Both the position numbers and the translations under genes were made by a program. Of a stretch of DNA of 64,000 nucleotides, positions 46,601 through 54,366 are shown one piece after another. The stretch lies in NCBI RefSeq assembly GCF_035593265.1, contig NZ_CP141614.1:930001-994000 (forward strand), in the 5' to 3' direction. The first letter of the stretch is position 1, and the number at the start of each line of letters is the position of its first letter. Below the pieces are notes generated by a model that was not told where the DNA came from, made no database searches, and saw only the letters and a program-made list of their open reading frames with translations. Origin of the DNA: Limnochorda sp. LNt. GTDB taxonomy: Bacteria > Bacillota > Limnochordia > Limnochordales > Geochordaceae.

Positions 46601-47152
46601 GCGGTCGGCGAGCTGGCCGATGCCCAGGACGGCACCGTGCGGGTGGTCGCGGGCCTCGTGCAGGCGGACCGCCGCGTGACGACCCGCTCCGGCGGTCAGA
46701 TGCGGCGCATCATGCTGGAGGACGAGACGGGCAGCGCGGAGGTGCTGGTCTTCGCTCGCAGCCTGGATCAGTTCGAGGCGGCCCGAGCGGGCGCACCGGC
46801 GGTCGTCTGGGGCACGATCAGCCGCGACGACGACGGCTCCATCAAGATCATCGGGGACCGGGCCATGCCCCTGGACCGCCTCTTGGTGATACCATTGGGA
46901 GGCGCGGGGCGGACGGGTGGCGGCGGCCCGACAGCGGGCCGGCGGGCGGACGCCCTGGTTCAAGAGGTGGCGGAGGTGTTGCGCCGCTTTCCCGGTGACA
47001 CGCCGGTGGTGGTCGAGCTGCAGTCGGGCCACCGCAAGCGACTGGCGGCGGTGCAGCGGACGCTCTGGGTCGACGTGGTGCCCGAGCTCGTGGAGGCGCT
47101 GCAGGCCGTCACGGGGCGACCTCCGCTGCTGCTCACGGAGGGCCAGGCATAG
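43682..47152 (+). CDS. dnaE: DNA polymerase III subunit alpha (DnaE)
   Basis: This is a replicative polymerase of 1156 residues. The PHP domain (FVHLHNHTQYSLLDG, MTDHGALYG) occupies the first 280 residues. The family C core has PVGPGRGSAASSLVGYCLG near 355 and the catalytic aspartates in MPDIDIDFADDRRDEV near 398. Helix-hairpin-helix and a C-terminal OB domain (VRVVAGLVQADRRVTTRSGG) follow. ATG 43682 has GGGAGGGG upstream; an earlier in-frame codon would add unrelated residues. yutG follows closely. Confidence 0.96.
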   Translation: MPASFVHLHNHTQYSLLDGACRVEDLVAQARAFGMPAVAMTDHGALYGAVEFYKAARAAGVKPILGAELYLAPRSRHDKTGGPSEGAYYHLLLLAEDDEGFRNLMQLSTIGFLEGFYYKPRIDMEVLASHARGLITTSGCMSAEIPTLLLKGDEEGARAALHRYLDIFGRDHFYVELQRNGVPGQEGLNAALVRLAREYDLPLIATNDVHYLRREDAAFHDVLLCIQTGKFLSDPNRLRFGSEEFYLRSPEEMRRLFADLPEACDRTLEVAERCNVQIQLGRRELPAFETPAGQSADQYLRELAYEGARRRFGEIAEPIRQRLDYELAIIEKTGFAGYFLIVQDFVNYARRSGIPVGPGRGSAASSLVGYCLGITNIDPLHHGMIFERFLNPERISMPDIDIDFADDRRDEVIAYVVRRYGEDRVAQIATFGTMAARASIRDVGRVLQIPYAEVDRLAKLVPAGPGVTLEAALRDVEELRKRYESEPTVRRLIDLARQVEGFPRHLSMHAAGVVIAPQPLIELVPLARTSDGAVVTQFPMEHLEELGLLKMDFLGLRNLTVIRRAVELIESQHGVRLDVDNLPLDDPKVYEMLSRGETDGVFQLESRLFKGMMRELQPDKFSDLVAALALGRPGPLQFLGDFVARRHGRQEIRYALPELEPILKETYGIIVYQEQVMRIATDLAGYTPGQADVLRKAMGKKKPEEMAQQRSRFIQGMVSRGYDQTVAEDLFNEIERFAQYAFNVAHSAAYALISYQTAYLKAHYPVEFMAALLTSVAGNDDKVKLYLDACKESGIPVLPPSVNDSRGEFWPEGRAIRFGLMAVKHVGEPAVQAIMEARRAGGPFVGLVDFCSRTLEHASSPGAFNQRVVESLIKAGALDAFGSRAALLAGLKDAWESCHGRRTAAAVEQASLLDLLGDPDAGAQAARPQDRLPGVPPESLEERLAWERESLGFYLSGHPAQQWRDRLERFRESAVGELADAQDGTVRVVAGLVQADRRVTTRSGGQMRRIMLEDETGSAEVLVFARSLDQFEAARAGAPAVVWGTISRDDDGSIKIIGDRAMPLDRLLVIPLGGAGRTGGGGPTAGRRADALVQEVAEVLRRFPGDTPVVVELQSGHRKRLAAVQRTLWVDVVPELVEALQAVTGRPPLLLTEGQA

Positions 47153-47180
47153 CAAGGATGCCCGAATGGGAGGCAGCCGA

Positions 47181-47720
47181 TTGGAGCAACAGGTGATCCA
47201 GTGGCTGCGGGAGCGCGGCGTGGAGCTCGCCGACATCGCCGAGGTGGTCGCGCAGCTGCTCAAGCCGCGGCTACCCGACGTCGGACCGCAAGAGTGCCTG
47301 GAGGCGGTCCGGCGCGTGGTGTCGAAGCGAGAGGCGCAGTTCGCGATCCTGACCGGCATCGCGCTGGACGTGCTGGCAGAGAGGGGCCAGCTGCCGGAGC
47401 CGTTGCGGACGGCCATACGGGACGACAGCCCGCTGTACGGCATCGACGAGGTGCTGGCCCTGGCCATCACCAACCTGTACGGGTCGGTGGGGCTGACGGC
47501 CTTCGGGTACCTCGACAAGCGCAAGCTCGGGATCATCGGCCAGCTCAACCGCCACCGGGACGGGGCGGTGCACACCTTCCTCGACGACCTGGTCGCCGGG
47601 GTGGCGGCCGCGGCCGCGGCCCGCATCGCCCATCGTCATCCTCGCCAAGCAGCCCAGCGGGACGGAGCCGGCGAGTACCAGGCGGTGGCCCCGACCGAGG
47701 CGGCCGGCCAGCCGGCGTGA
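47181..47720 (+). CDS. Phosphatidylglycerophosphatase A-like protein (YutG family)
   Basis: The 179-residue product matches the YutG/PgpA-related family: VIQWLRERGVELADIAEVVA, CLEAVRRVVSKREAQFAILT, LYGIDEVLALAITNLYGSVG and FGYLDKRKLGIIGQL. The family is annotated as phosphatidylglycerophosphatase A, which dephosphorylates PGP in phospholipid synthesis; activity for this branch is by similarity. TTG 47181 with GGGAGG 7 bases upstream fits best; ATG 47166 is possible. It lies between dnaE and mtrB. Confidence 0.75.
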   Translation: MEQQVIQWLRERGVELADIAEVVAQLLKPRLPDVGPQECLEAVRRVVSKREAQFAILTGIALDVLAERGQLPEPLRTAIRDDSPLYGIDEVLALAITNLYGSVGLTAFGYLDKRKLGIIGQLNRHRDGAVHTFLDDLVAGVAAAAAARIAHRHPRQAAQRDGAGEYQAVAPTEAAGQPA

Positions 47721-47738
47721 CGAGACGGGGGTGCCACG

Positions 47739-48014
47739 GTGGCGGGAGAGGGCGGCCTGCCCAAGATGACGGGCAGGGAAAGGCCGGACGAGGCCGAAGT
47801 CGTGTTGGGCGATTTCGTGGTCATCAAGGCCATGGAGGACGGCGTAACGGTCATGGGCCTGACCCGTGGGCCGGAGACGCGGTTTCACCACACGGAGAAG
47901 CTGGACCGGGGCGAAGTGATGATCGCCCAGTTTACGTGGCACACATCCGCCATCAAGATTCGCGGCCGCGCCGAGATATGGACCCGCCACGGCCACCTGG
48001 AGTCGGGCCGGTGA
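47739..48014 (+). CDS. mtrB: Trp RNA-binding attenuation protein (TRAP)
   Basis: TRAP forms an 11-subunit ring that, when loaded with tryptophan, wraps (G/U)AG-repeat RNA to attenuate trp genes. The core [37 protein letters not shown] and [13 protein letters not shown] is close to the Bacillus protein. The residues equivalent to T25, Q47 and T49 (tryptophan pocket) and K37, K56 and R58 (RNA contact) are all kept. The N terminus is about 17 residues longer (GTG 47739) unless translation starts at ATG 47766. No trp gene or anti-TRAP gene is in the window. Confidence 0.93.
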   Translation: MAGEGGLPKMTGRERPDEAEVVLGDFVVIKAMEDGVTVMGLTRGPETRFHHTEKLDRGEVMIAQFTWHTSAIKIRGRAEIWTRHGHLESGR

Positions 48015-48044
48015 GACAACCCAGGGCCGGGGGGAGTGGCCTCG

Positions 48045-48251
48045 ATGGGTTGGGTGGTCGTCTACGTCGCCCCCAACCGCGCGGTGGCCGAGATGCTCAA
48101 GAGGCGGCTCGAGAGCGAGGGCCTGCTGGTGGCGATCCGGCGCCTCGGAGACTCGGTCACGGGAGGCAAGCGAGGCCCGTGCCAGGTGATGGTGCCGAGC
48201 TCCGAGGCCCGGGAGGCCAGCGAGCTCTTGCTCCGCTCGCTGAGGGCGTGA
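48045..48251 (+). CDS. DUF2007-like small protein
   Basis: This 68-residue protein (MGWVVVYVAPNRAVAEMLKR, then VMVPSSEAREASELL) resembles small ferredoxin-fold DUF2007 proteins that often precede accD in clostridia. The function is unknown. ATG 48045 has GGGGGAG upstream; GTG 48036 is an alternative. It is part of the run mtrB to accD. Confidence 0.6.
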   Translation: MGWVVVYVAPNRAVAEMLKRRLESEGLLVAIRRLGDSVTGGKRGPCQVMVPSSEAREASELLLRSLRA

Positions 48252-48331
48252 GGGGGAGAGCGATGTAGCCGGGGCGGCCCGGGCAGGGCCTCCCGATGGG
48301 GCCCGCCGCGGCCGGCCGGTTCGCGCCAGTC

Positions 48332-49219
48332 ATGCTGAAGGATCTCTTCCGGGGCAAGCCCCGTTACGTGACGGTCAAGGCCCCCGCCTCCACCCCGGTG
48401 CCGCGTCGGGAGGCCCCCGACGGGCTGTGGACCAAGTGCACCGGGTGCGGGGCCATCCTGTACACCAAGGAGCTGCAGCGCAACGACAGGGTCTGCCCGC
48501 GCTGCGGCTACCACTTCCGCATCGGCGCCTGGGAGCGACTGGCGCTGGTGCTGGACTCGCTGGAGCGCTTCCAGCCCTTCGATCGAGACCTGCGCTCGGT
48601 CAATCCCCTGGGATTCCCCGGTTACGAGGAGAAGGTGGCGCGCTCGCAACAGAGCACGGGGCTGGACGAGGCGGCCATCACCGGCTCGGCCACCATCGGC
48701 GAGTGGCCGGTGGTGGTGGGGGCCATCGACTTCGGCTTCATGGGCGGCAGCATGGGTTCCGTGGTAGGGGAGCGCATCGCGCGTGCCTTCGAGCGCGCGA
48801 CGGAGCTGGGCCTGCCCGTCGTCCTCTTCTCGGCGGGAGGCGGCGGGGCGCGTATGCACGAGGGCATCCTGTCGCTGATGCAGATGGCCAAGACGAGCCA
48901 GGCGGTGGCGCGCCACTCCCAGGCCGGGCTGTTGTACGTCTCGGTCCTGACCGATCCAACCATGGGGGGCATCTACGCCAGCTTCGCCTCGCTGGCCGAC
49001 GTCATCATGGCGGAGCCCGGGGCCCTCATCGGATTCGCGGGGCCCCGGGTGGTCGAGGAGACCATCCGCCAGAAGCTGCCGCCGGGCTTCCAGTCGGCGG
49101 AGTTCGCCCTGCGGCACGGCATGATCGACATGGTGGTGGACCGCCGTCAGATCCGGCCCACCCTGATCCAGTTGCTCGCGCTGCACGCCCCTCGGGAGGG
49201 GAGGCGCCATGGCCGGTAA
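48332..49219 (+). CDS. accD: Acetyl-CoA carboxylase carboxyltransferase subunit beta
   Basis: AccD is the zinc-binding half of the carboxyltransferase that makes malonyl-CoA. The 295-residue product starts MLKDLFRGKPRYVTV like its relatives. It has the four-cysteine zinc ribbon (CTGCGAILY...CPRCGYHF, about 32-57), ALVLDSLERF, and the carboxyltransferase core GFMGGSMGSVVGERI. ATG 48332 was chosen from family N termini; ATG 48296 would add 12 residues. The end overlaps accA by 11 bases. Confidence 0.94.
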   Translation: MLKDLFRGKPRYVTVKAPASTPVPRREAPDGLWTKCTGCGAILYTKELQRNDRVCPRCGYHFRIGAWERLALVLDSLERFQPFDRDLRSVNPLGFPGYEEKVARSQQSTGLDEAAITGSATIGEWPVVVGAIDFGFMGGSMGSVVGERIARAFERATELGLPVVLFSAGGGGARMHEGILSLMQMAKTSQAVARHSQAGLLYVSVLTDPTMGGIYASFASLADVIMAEPGALIGFAGPRVVEETIRQKLPPGFQSAEFALRHGMIDMVVDRRQIRPTLIQLLALHAPREGRRHGR

Positions 49220-50372
49220 CGGGGTGTTCGACTGGGAGCGCCCGCTGGTCGAGCTGGAGAAGCGCATCGACGAGCTGCGAGCCTTCAACGAGGAGCGCGG
49301 CATGCAGCTCGCCGACGACATCGCCTTTCTGGAGCGGCGGGCCCAGCGCCTGCGGGAGGAGATCTACCGCAACCTGACGCCGTGGCAGCGGGTCATGATG
49401 GCCCGGCACAGCGGCCGGCCCACGTTCCTCGAGTACGTGGAGCTCATCTTCGATGACTTCCTGGAGCTGCACGGCGACCGGCGAGCGGGTGACGACGGCG
49501 CCATGGTGGGCGGCATCGCCCGGCTGGACGGCCGTCCCGTCACCGTCGTGGGCACGCAGAAGGGTCGGGACACCAAGGAGAACCTCCAGCGCAACTTCGG
49601 GCTGCCCCATCCCGAGGGGTACCGCAAGGCCCTTCGCCTGATGAAGCAGGCGGAGAAGTTCGGGCGGCCCATCGTCACCTTCGTCGACGTGGTCGGTGCC
49701 TTCCCCGGCATCGAGGCCGAGCAGCGAGGCCAGGGCGTCGCCATCGCGGAGAACATCATGGCCATGAGCCAGCTGCGCACTCCCATCGTCGTGGTGGTGA
49801 CGGGCGAGGGGGGCAGCGGGGGCGCCCTGGCCATCGGGGTCGGAGACCGGGTCTACATGTTGGAGCATGCGTGGTACTCGGTGATTTCCCCGGAAATGTG
49901 CGCGACCATCCTCTGGCGCGACTCGAGCCGGGCCCCCGAGGCCGCGTCGATCCTGCGCCTGACGGCCCAGGATCTGCTCTCGCTCGGCGTCATCGACGGC
50001 ATCATCCCGGAGCCCCTGGGTGGGGCCCACCGGGATAAGGTACGGACCGCCCAATCGGTCAAGGAGGTGCTGCGCTCCGCCCTGGCGGAGCTGGAGTCCA
50101 TCCCCCTCGACGAGCTGGTGGAGCGCCGCTTCCGGCGCTACCGGTCGATGGGCGCCTGGAAGGTCGCCACGGAGGCCGGTAGTCCCCAGCAGGCCGCCGG
50201 CACGCTGGCGGATGCCGTCGCGGCAGCGGACGCGGGGGCTCACGGTCACGGCGCCACCGAGCCCTCGCAGGAGGCCCCGTCCGAGGCCCCCGTGCGGGAG
50301 GGCGACGAGTCGAGAGCTCGCCGGGGGTCTCGCCGGCAGGGAGCCAAGGACGGAGGCGGCACCTCTCGCTAG
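49209..50372 (+). CDS. accA: Acetyl-CoA carboxylase carboxyltransferase subunit alpha
   Basis: AccA completes the carboxyltransferase with AccD. Core motifs include GRPTFLEYVELIFDDFLELH, NFGLPHPEGYRKALRLMKQA, GAFPGIEAEQRGQG and GEGGSGGALAIGVGD. At 387 residues it is about 65 longer than most. The extra C terminus (from about 320) is rich in Ala, Gly, Glu and Arg, looks disordered and has no known motif. ATG 49209 has GGAGGGG upstream and overlaps accD. Confidence 0.94.
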   Translation: MAGNGVFDWERPLVELEKRIDELRAFNEERGMQLADDIAFLERRAQRLREEIYRNLTPWQRVMMARHSGRPTFLEYVELIFDDFLELHGDRRAGDDGAMVGGIARLDGRPVTVVGTQKGRDTKENLQRNFGLPHPEGYRKALRLMKQAEKFGRPIVTFVDVVGAFPGIEAEQRGQGVAIAENIMAMSQLRTPIVVVVTGEGGSGGALAIGVGDRVYMLEHAWYSVISPEMCATILWRDSSRAPEAASILRLTAQDLLSLGVIDGIIPEPLGGAHRDKVRTAQSVKEVLRSALAELESIPLDELVERRFRRYRSMGAWKVATEAGSPQQAAGTLADAVAAADAGAHGHGATEPSQEAPSEAPVREGDESRARRGSRRQGAKDGGGTSR

Positions 50373-50408
50373 GCCGAGCGCTCGCGGTCCGACGAGGGAG
50401 CAAGGGCC

Positions 50409-51833
50409 GTGACACCGTTTCGCCACACCAAACTGGTCTGCACCATCGGGCCTGCCAGCGAGGACGAGACCGTCCTGGGCGCCATGCTGGATGCCGGCAT
50501 GGACGTGGCGCGCCTCAATCTCTCCCACGGCACGCTGGAGGAGCACGCCCGGCGCCTGGACCGGGTGCGTCGCCTCGCCGACCGACGTGGCCGCATCGTG
50601 GCCGCCATGCTCGACATCCAGGGGCCCAAGATCCGCCTCGGCGACGTGGGCGACGATGTGGCGGTCCGGCCCGGCGACCACCTGACCTTGGTCGGCGTGG
50701 CATCGGCCCATACCGGCGCGGACGGCACCATCCCGGTGGTCTACCCGGCCCTGGCCCGCTCGGTGCGGCCCGGTCAGGCCATCTTCCTCGACGATGGGGC
50801 CTTGCACCTGGCCGTCGAGGCGGTGGAGGGGGAGCGGGTGCGGTGCCGGGTGCTCAACGCCGGCGTCGTGCGCTCCCGCAAGGGGGTGGCGCTGCCCGGC
50901 GTCGACGTCGATCTGCCCGCCATCAGCGAGGTGGACCGGGAGCACCTGCACTGGGCGGCGCAGGTCGGGGTCGACGTGGTGGCGGCCAGTTTCGTGCGCC
51001 GGGGCGAGCACGTGGAGGCCGTGCGCCGGGAGCTGGAGGCGGCAGGCTCGCGGGCGTCGGTGGTGGCCAAGATCGAGAGCGCGCAGGGCCTGCGCCACCT
51101 CGACGAGATCGTGGCCGCAGCCGACGGGGTCATGGTGGCACGGGGGGATCTGGGGGTCGACATCCCCCTGGAGGACGTGCCCCTGGCCCAGAAGGAGATC
51201 ATCCGCCGCTGCAACGAGGCCGGCAAGCCCGTCATCGTGGCGACCCAGATGCTGGAGTCCATGGTGCAGAGCCCCGTCCCCACCCGGGCCGAGGTGACCG
51301 ACGTGGCCAACGCCATCTTCGATGGAGCCGACGCCGTGATGCTCTCGGGGGAGACGGCGGTGGGCCGCCACCCGGTGGAGGCGGTGGCCATGCTGCACCG
51401 GATCGCCCTGGGAGCCGAGCGCGGCTACGCCTACGGACGCCCCGTCGAGCGCCGCCCCGGCAGCGTCTCGACCGTGGCTCAGGCCATCAGCCGGGCCACC
51501 TGCGACACGGCGGAGGGCCTGGGGGCCGCCGCCATTCTCTGCTCCACCCAGTCGGGGGCGACCGCCCGCATGGTGGCGCGTTTCCGGCCGCGGGCACCCA
51601 TCGTGGCGGCGACCCCTCATGCCGAGGTGGCACGGCAGCTCGCGCTGGTCTGGGGGGTGGTGCCGGCGGTGGTGGCCAGGGCCCGCAACATCGACGAGAT
51701 GATCGACGTGGCCCTGACCGCCGCGCGCAGCACGGGGCTGGTGCGCTCGGGGGACCGGGTGGTGGTGGCCGCCGGCGTCAAGACCGACCTGCCGGGCTCG
51801 ACCAATCTGCTGCAGGTGCACGTGGTGCCGTAG
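50409..51833 (+). CDS. pyk: Pyruvate kinase
   Basis: Pyk converts PEP and ADP to pyruvate and ATP. The 474-residue product has RHTKLVCTIGPAS, ARLNLSHGT, the metal/active-site stretch VVAKIESAQGL and MVARGDLGVDIP, and the helix VATQMLESM. It lacks the C-terminal PEP-utiliser extension found in many Bacillus enzymes. The start is GTG 50409. In related genomes pfkA often sits between accA and pyk, but it is absent here. Confidence 0.95.
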   Translation: MTPFRHTKLVCTIGPASEDETVLGAMLDAGMDVARLNLSHGTLEEHARRLDRVRRLADRRGRIVAAMLDIQGPKIRLGDVGDDVAVRPGDHLTLVGVASAHTGADGTIPVVYPALARSVRPGQAIFLDDGALHLAVEAVEGERVRCRVLNAGVVRSRKGVALPGVDVDLPAISEVDREHLHWAAQVGVDVVAASFVRRGEHVEAVRRELEAAGSRASVVAKIESAQGLRHLDEIVAAADGVMVARGDLGVDIPLEDVPLAQKEIIRRCNEAGKPVIVATQMLESMVQSPVPTRAEVTDVANAIFDGADAVMLSGETAVGRHPVEAVAMLHRIALGAERGYAYGRPVERRPGSVSTVAQAISRATCDTAEGLGAAAILCSTQSGATARMVARFRPRAPIVAATPHAEVARQLALVWGVVPAVVARARNIDEMIDVALTAARSTGLVRSGDRVVVAAGVKTDLPGSTNLLQVHVVP

Positions 51834-51886
51834 GCCGGGGTGCCTGGCCGCGGCCGGGGCGATAGAAGGGGGAGGGCCGTCGGGCC

Positions 51887-53002
51887 ATGGTCATCGGGGT
51901 GCCCAAGGAGATCAAGCCGGGCGAGAACCGGGTCGCGATGGTGCCGGCCGGCGTGGAGGAGCTGGTGCGCCGGGGCCACCGGGTCCTGGTGCAACGGGGC
52001 GCAGGGAGGGGCAGCGGCATCACTGACGAGGAGTACGTCGAGGCCGGCGCCGTGCTGTGCGAGGGGCCCGACGAGATCTTCGGGCAGGCCGACCTCATCC
52101 TCAAGGTCAAGGAGCCGCTCGCGCAGGAGTGGCCACGACTGCGCCCCGGCCAGGTGCTCTTCACCTACCTGCACCTGGCACCCGACCGGGCGCTGACCGA
52201 GGCCCTGCTGGAGCGCGGCGTCGTCGGCATCGCCTACGAGACCATCCAGACCGACGACGGCTCGCTGCCGCTGCTGACGCCCATGAGCGAGGTAGCCGGG
52301 CGCATGGCCGTCCAGGTGGGGGCCCAGTACCTCGAGAAGGTGCACGGGGGTCGAGGCATCCTGCTGGGCGGGGTGCCGGGCGTGCCCGCCGCCGAGGTGG
52401 TCATCCTGGGCGCCGGGACGGTGGGCTACAACGCGGCCCGCATCGCCCTGGGGCTCGGGGCTCACGTGACGATCCTGGACATCAACGTGGCCCGCTTGCG
52501 GTACATGGAGGACATCCTGCGCGGCAACCTCATCACGGTGGTCTCCAACCGCTACAACGTGGAGCGGGCGGTGCGCTACGCCGACCTGCTCATCGGCGCC
52601 GTGTTGATCCCGGGCGCCCGGGCGCCCAAGCTGGTGACGGAAGGCATGGTGCGCTCGATGAAGGAGGGCGCCGTCATCGTCGACGTGGCCGTCGACCAGG
52701 GTGGCTGCATCGAGACGGTGGACCGCGCGACGACCCATGACGATCCCGTCTACGTCAAGCACGGGGTCATCCACTACGCGGTGGCCAACATCCCGGGGGC
52801 GGTGCCCCGCACGTCCACCTACGCGCTGACCAATTGCACCTTGCCGTACGTCCTGGAGCTGGCCGAGCGGGGCTGGAAGGAGGCCGTGCGGTCCAATCCC
52901 GCGCTGGCGAGGGGCGTCAACGTGGTGGCCGGCGAGGTGACCCATCGGGCGGTGGCGCAGTCCCACGGCCTGTCGTACGTGCCGCTGGAGAGGGCGGTCT
53001 GA
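51887..53002 (+). CDS. ald: Alanine dehydrogenase
   Basis: Ald interconverts L-alanine and pyruvate with NAD; in spore-formers it often serves sporulation and alanine use. The 371-residue product has [50 protein letters not shown], the nucleotide fold [20 protein letters not shown] and [22 protein letters not shown] 51887 has a GGGGGAGGG region upstream. It directly follows pyk. Confidence 0.95.
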   Translation: MVIGVPKEIKPGENRVAMVPAGVEELVRRGHRVLVQRGAGRGSGITDEEYVEAGAVLCEGPDEIFGQADLILKVKEPLAQEWPRLRPGQVLFTYLHLAPDRALTEALLERGVVGIAYETIQTDDGSLPLLTPMSEVAGRMAVQVGAQYLEKVHGGRGILLGGVPGVPAAEVVILGAGTVGYNAARIALGLGAHVTILDINVARLRYMEDILRGNLITVVSNRYNVERAVRYADLLIGAVLIPGARAPKLVTEGMVRSMKEGAVIVDVAVDQGGCIETVDRATTHDDPVYVKHGVIHYAVANIPGAVPRTSTYALTNCTLPYVLELAERGWKEAVRSNPALARGVNVVAGEVTHRAVAQSHGLSYVPLERAV

Positions 53003-53010
53003 GGCCAGGC

Positions 53011-54366
53011 GTGCGGAGCATGTCGGAGCTGGAGGCGCAATACGAGCGCCGGTTCGCTGGATCGGCCCGCCTCTACCGGCGGGCCATCCGTCTGTTTCCC
53101 TCGGGGTTGACGCACGATGCCCGGTATTTCGCGCCATTCCCCATCTACGCCGAGCGCGCGTCCGGGGCCTACAAGTGGGACGTCGACGGCCATCGCCTCA
53201 TCGACTACTGGATGGGCCACGGCGCGCTCCTGCTGGGCCACGGCCACCCGGCCGTGGCCCAGGCGGTCCAGACCCAACTGGCACGGGGCACTCACCTGGG
53301 CGCCTCCCACCCGTTGGAGGTGACGTGGGCGGAGCTGGTCCAGCGGCTGATGCCCGCCGCACAGCGCGTCCGCTTCACCAACTCGGGCACGGAGGCCACC
53401 CACCTGGCCATGCGGCTGGCGCGGGCCTTCACGGGACGGCCCCGCATCGTCAAGTTCGAGGGGCACTTCCACGGTTGGCACGACTACGCCGCGGCCTCGG
53501 CCGAGCCCCCTCCCGGCATCGCCCGGGAGGGGGCGGAGGCCACCATCGTCGTGCCACCCAACGACCCCGTCGCCCTGGCCCGGGTGCTCGAGAGCCGCCA
53601 GGACGTCGCGGCCGTCATCATCGAACCCGGCGGGGGGATCTGGGGCGAGGTGCCGACGACCGAGGCGTTCGTGCACGCCGTGCGCGACCTCACCCTGCGC
53701 CACGGGGTGCTGCTCATCTTCGACGAGGTGGTGACCGGCTTTCGCATGGCGCCGGGCGGCGCCCAGGAGTACTACGGCATCCGGCCCGATCTGGTCTGCC
53801 TCGGCAAGATCCTCTGCGGGGGCTTGCCGGGCGGCGCCGTGGCCGGCCGGGCGGACGTCCTGGACCTTCTGGCGTTCCGAGACGACCCGGCGCGCGATGC
53901 TCGGGAGAAGGTGGCGCACCTCGGCACCTTCAATGCCAACCCGCTGTCGGCGGCCGCCGGGATCGCCACCCTGCAGGAGGTGGCGACGGGACGGCCCACC
54001 GCCATCGCCGCCGAGCGGGCCGATACGCTGGTGCGGCGCCTCAACGAGGTGCTCGAGCGCCGGCGTGTCAAGGGCTTCGTCTACGGGCTCTCGTCGTGGT
54101 TTCACATCCACCTGGGGGCCGAGGGCCGCCAGGACCCGCAGGGCCGGTGGTGGCCGGTAAGGCCGGCGCCTCCGGGCGAGGATCTCGCGCCGCACGGCCT
54201 GGTGCAGAGCCTGCGACGTGCCATGCTGCTCGAGGGCGTGGACCTGATGCGCAACGGCGGCTTCCTCTCCACGGCACACGCCGACCAGGAGATCGAGGCG
54301 ACGGCCCAGGCCCTGGACGCCGCCCTCGACCGGCTGGAGCGCGAGGGGAGGCTTCCGCGACGGTGA
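53011..54366 (+). CDS. Class III PLP aminotransferase (glutamate-1-semialdehyde aminomutase-like)
   Basis: This 451-residue fold-type I PLP enzyme has YKWDVDGHRLIDYWMGHGAL, RFTNSGTEATHLAMRLARA, GHFHGWHDYAA, LLIFDEVVTGFRMAPGGAQ and the PLP-lysine loop CLGKILCGGLPGG. It is closest to HemL-type aminomutases, but there is no heme gene nearby. It is translationally coupled to a HypE/ThiL-like gene, so the substrate is open. GTG 53011 has GAGG 8 bases upstream; ATG 53020 is an alternative. Confidence 0.8.
   Translation: MRSMSELEAQYERRFAGSARLYRRAIRLFPSGLTHDARYFAPFPIYAERASGAYKWDVDGHRLIDYWMGHGALLLGHGHPAVAQAVQTQLARGTHLGASHPLEVTWAELVQRLMPAAQRVRFTNSGTEATHLAMRLARAFTGRPRIVKFEGHFHGWHDYAAASAEPPPGIAREGAEATIVVPPNDPVALARVLESRQDVAAVIIEPGGGIWGEVPTTEAFVHAVRDLTLRHGVLLIFDEVVTGFRMAPGGAQEYYGIRPDLVCLGKILCGGLPGGAVAGRADVLDLLAFRDDPARDAREKVAHLGTFNANPLSAAAGIATLQEVATGRPTAIAAERADTLVRRLNEVLERRRVKGFVYGLSSWFHIHLGAEGRQDPQGRWWPVRPAPPGEDLAPHGLVQSLRRAMLLEGVDLMRNGGFLSTAHADQEIEATAQALDAALDRLEREGRLPRR

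Noticed and set aside
47700-50400. TRAP-binding GAG/UAG repeat leaders near mtrB or acc genes
   Set aside because: GAG is a very common codon here, so chance clusters abound; no regular array with 2-3 base spacers ahead of a start codon was convincing.
49026-51821. 931-residue minus-strand open frame opposite accA and pyk
   Set aside because: Both plus-strand genes are certain; the long frame is a product of GC-rich codon bias.
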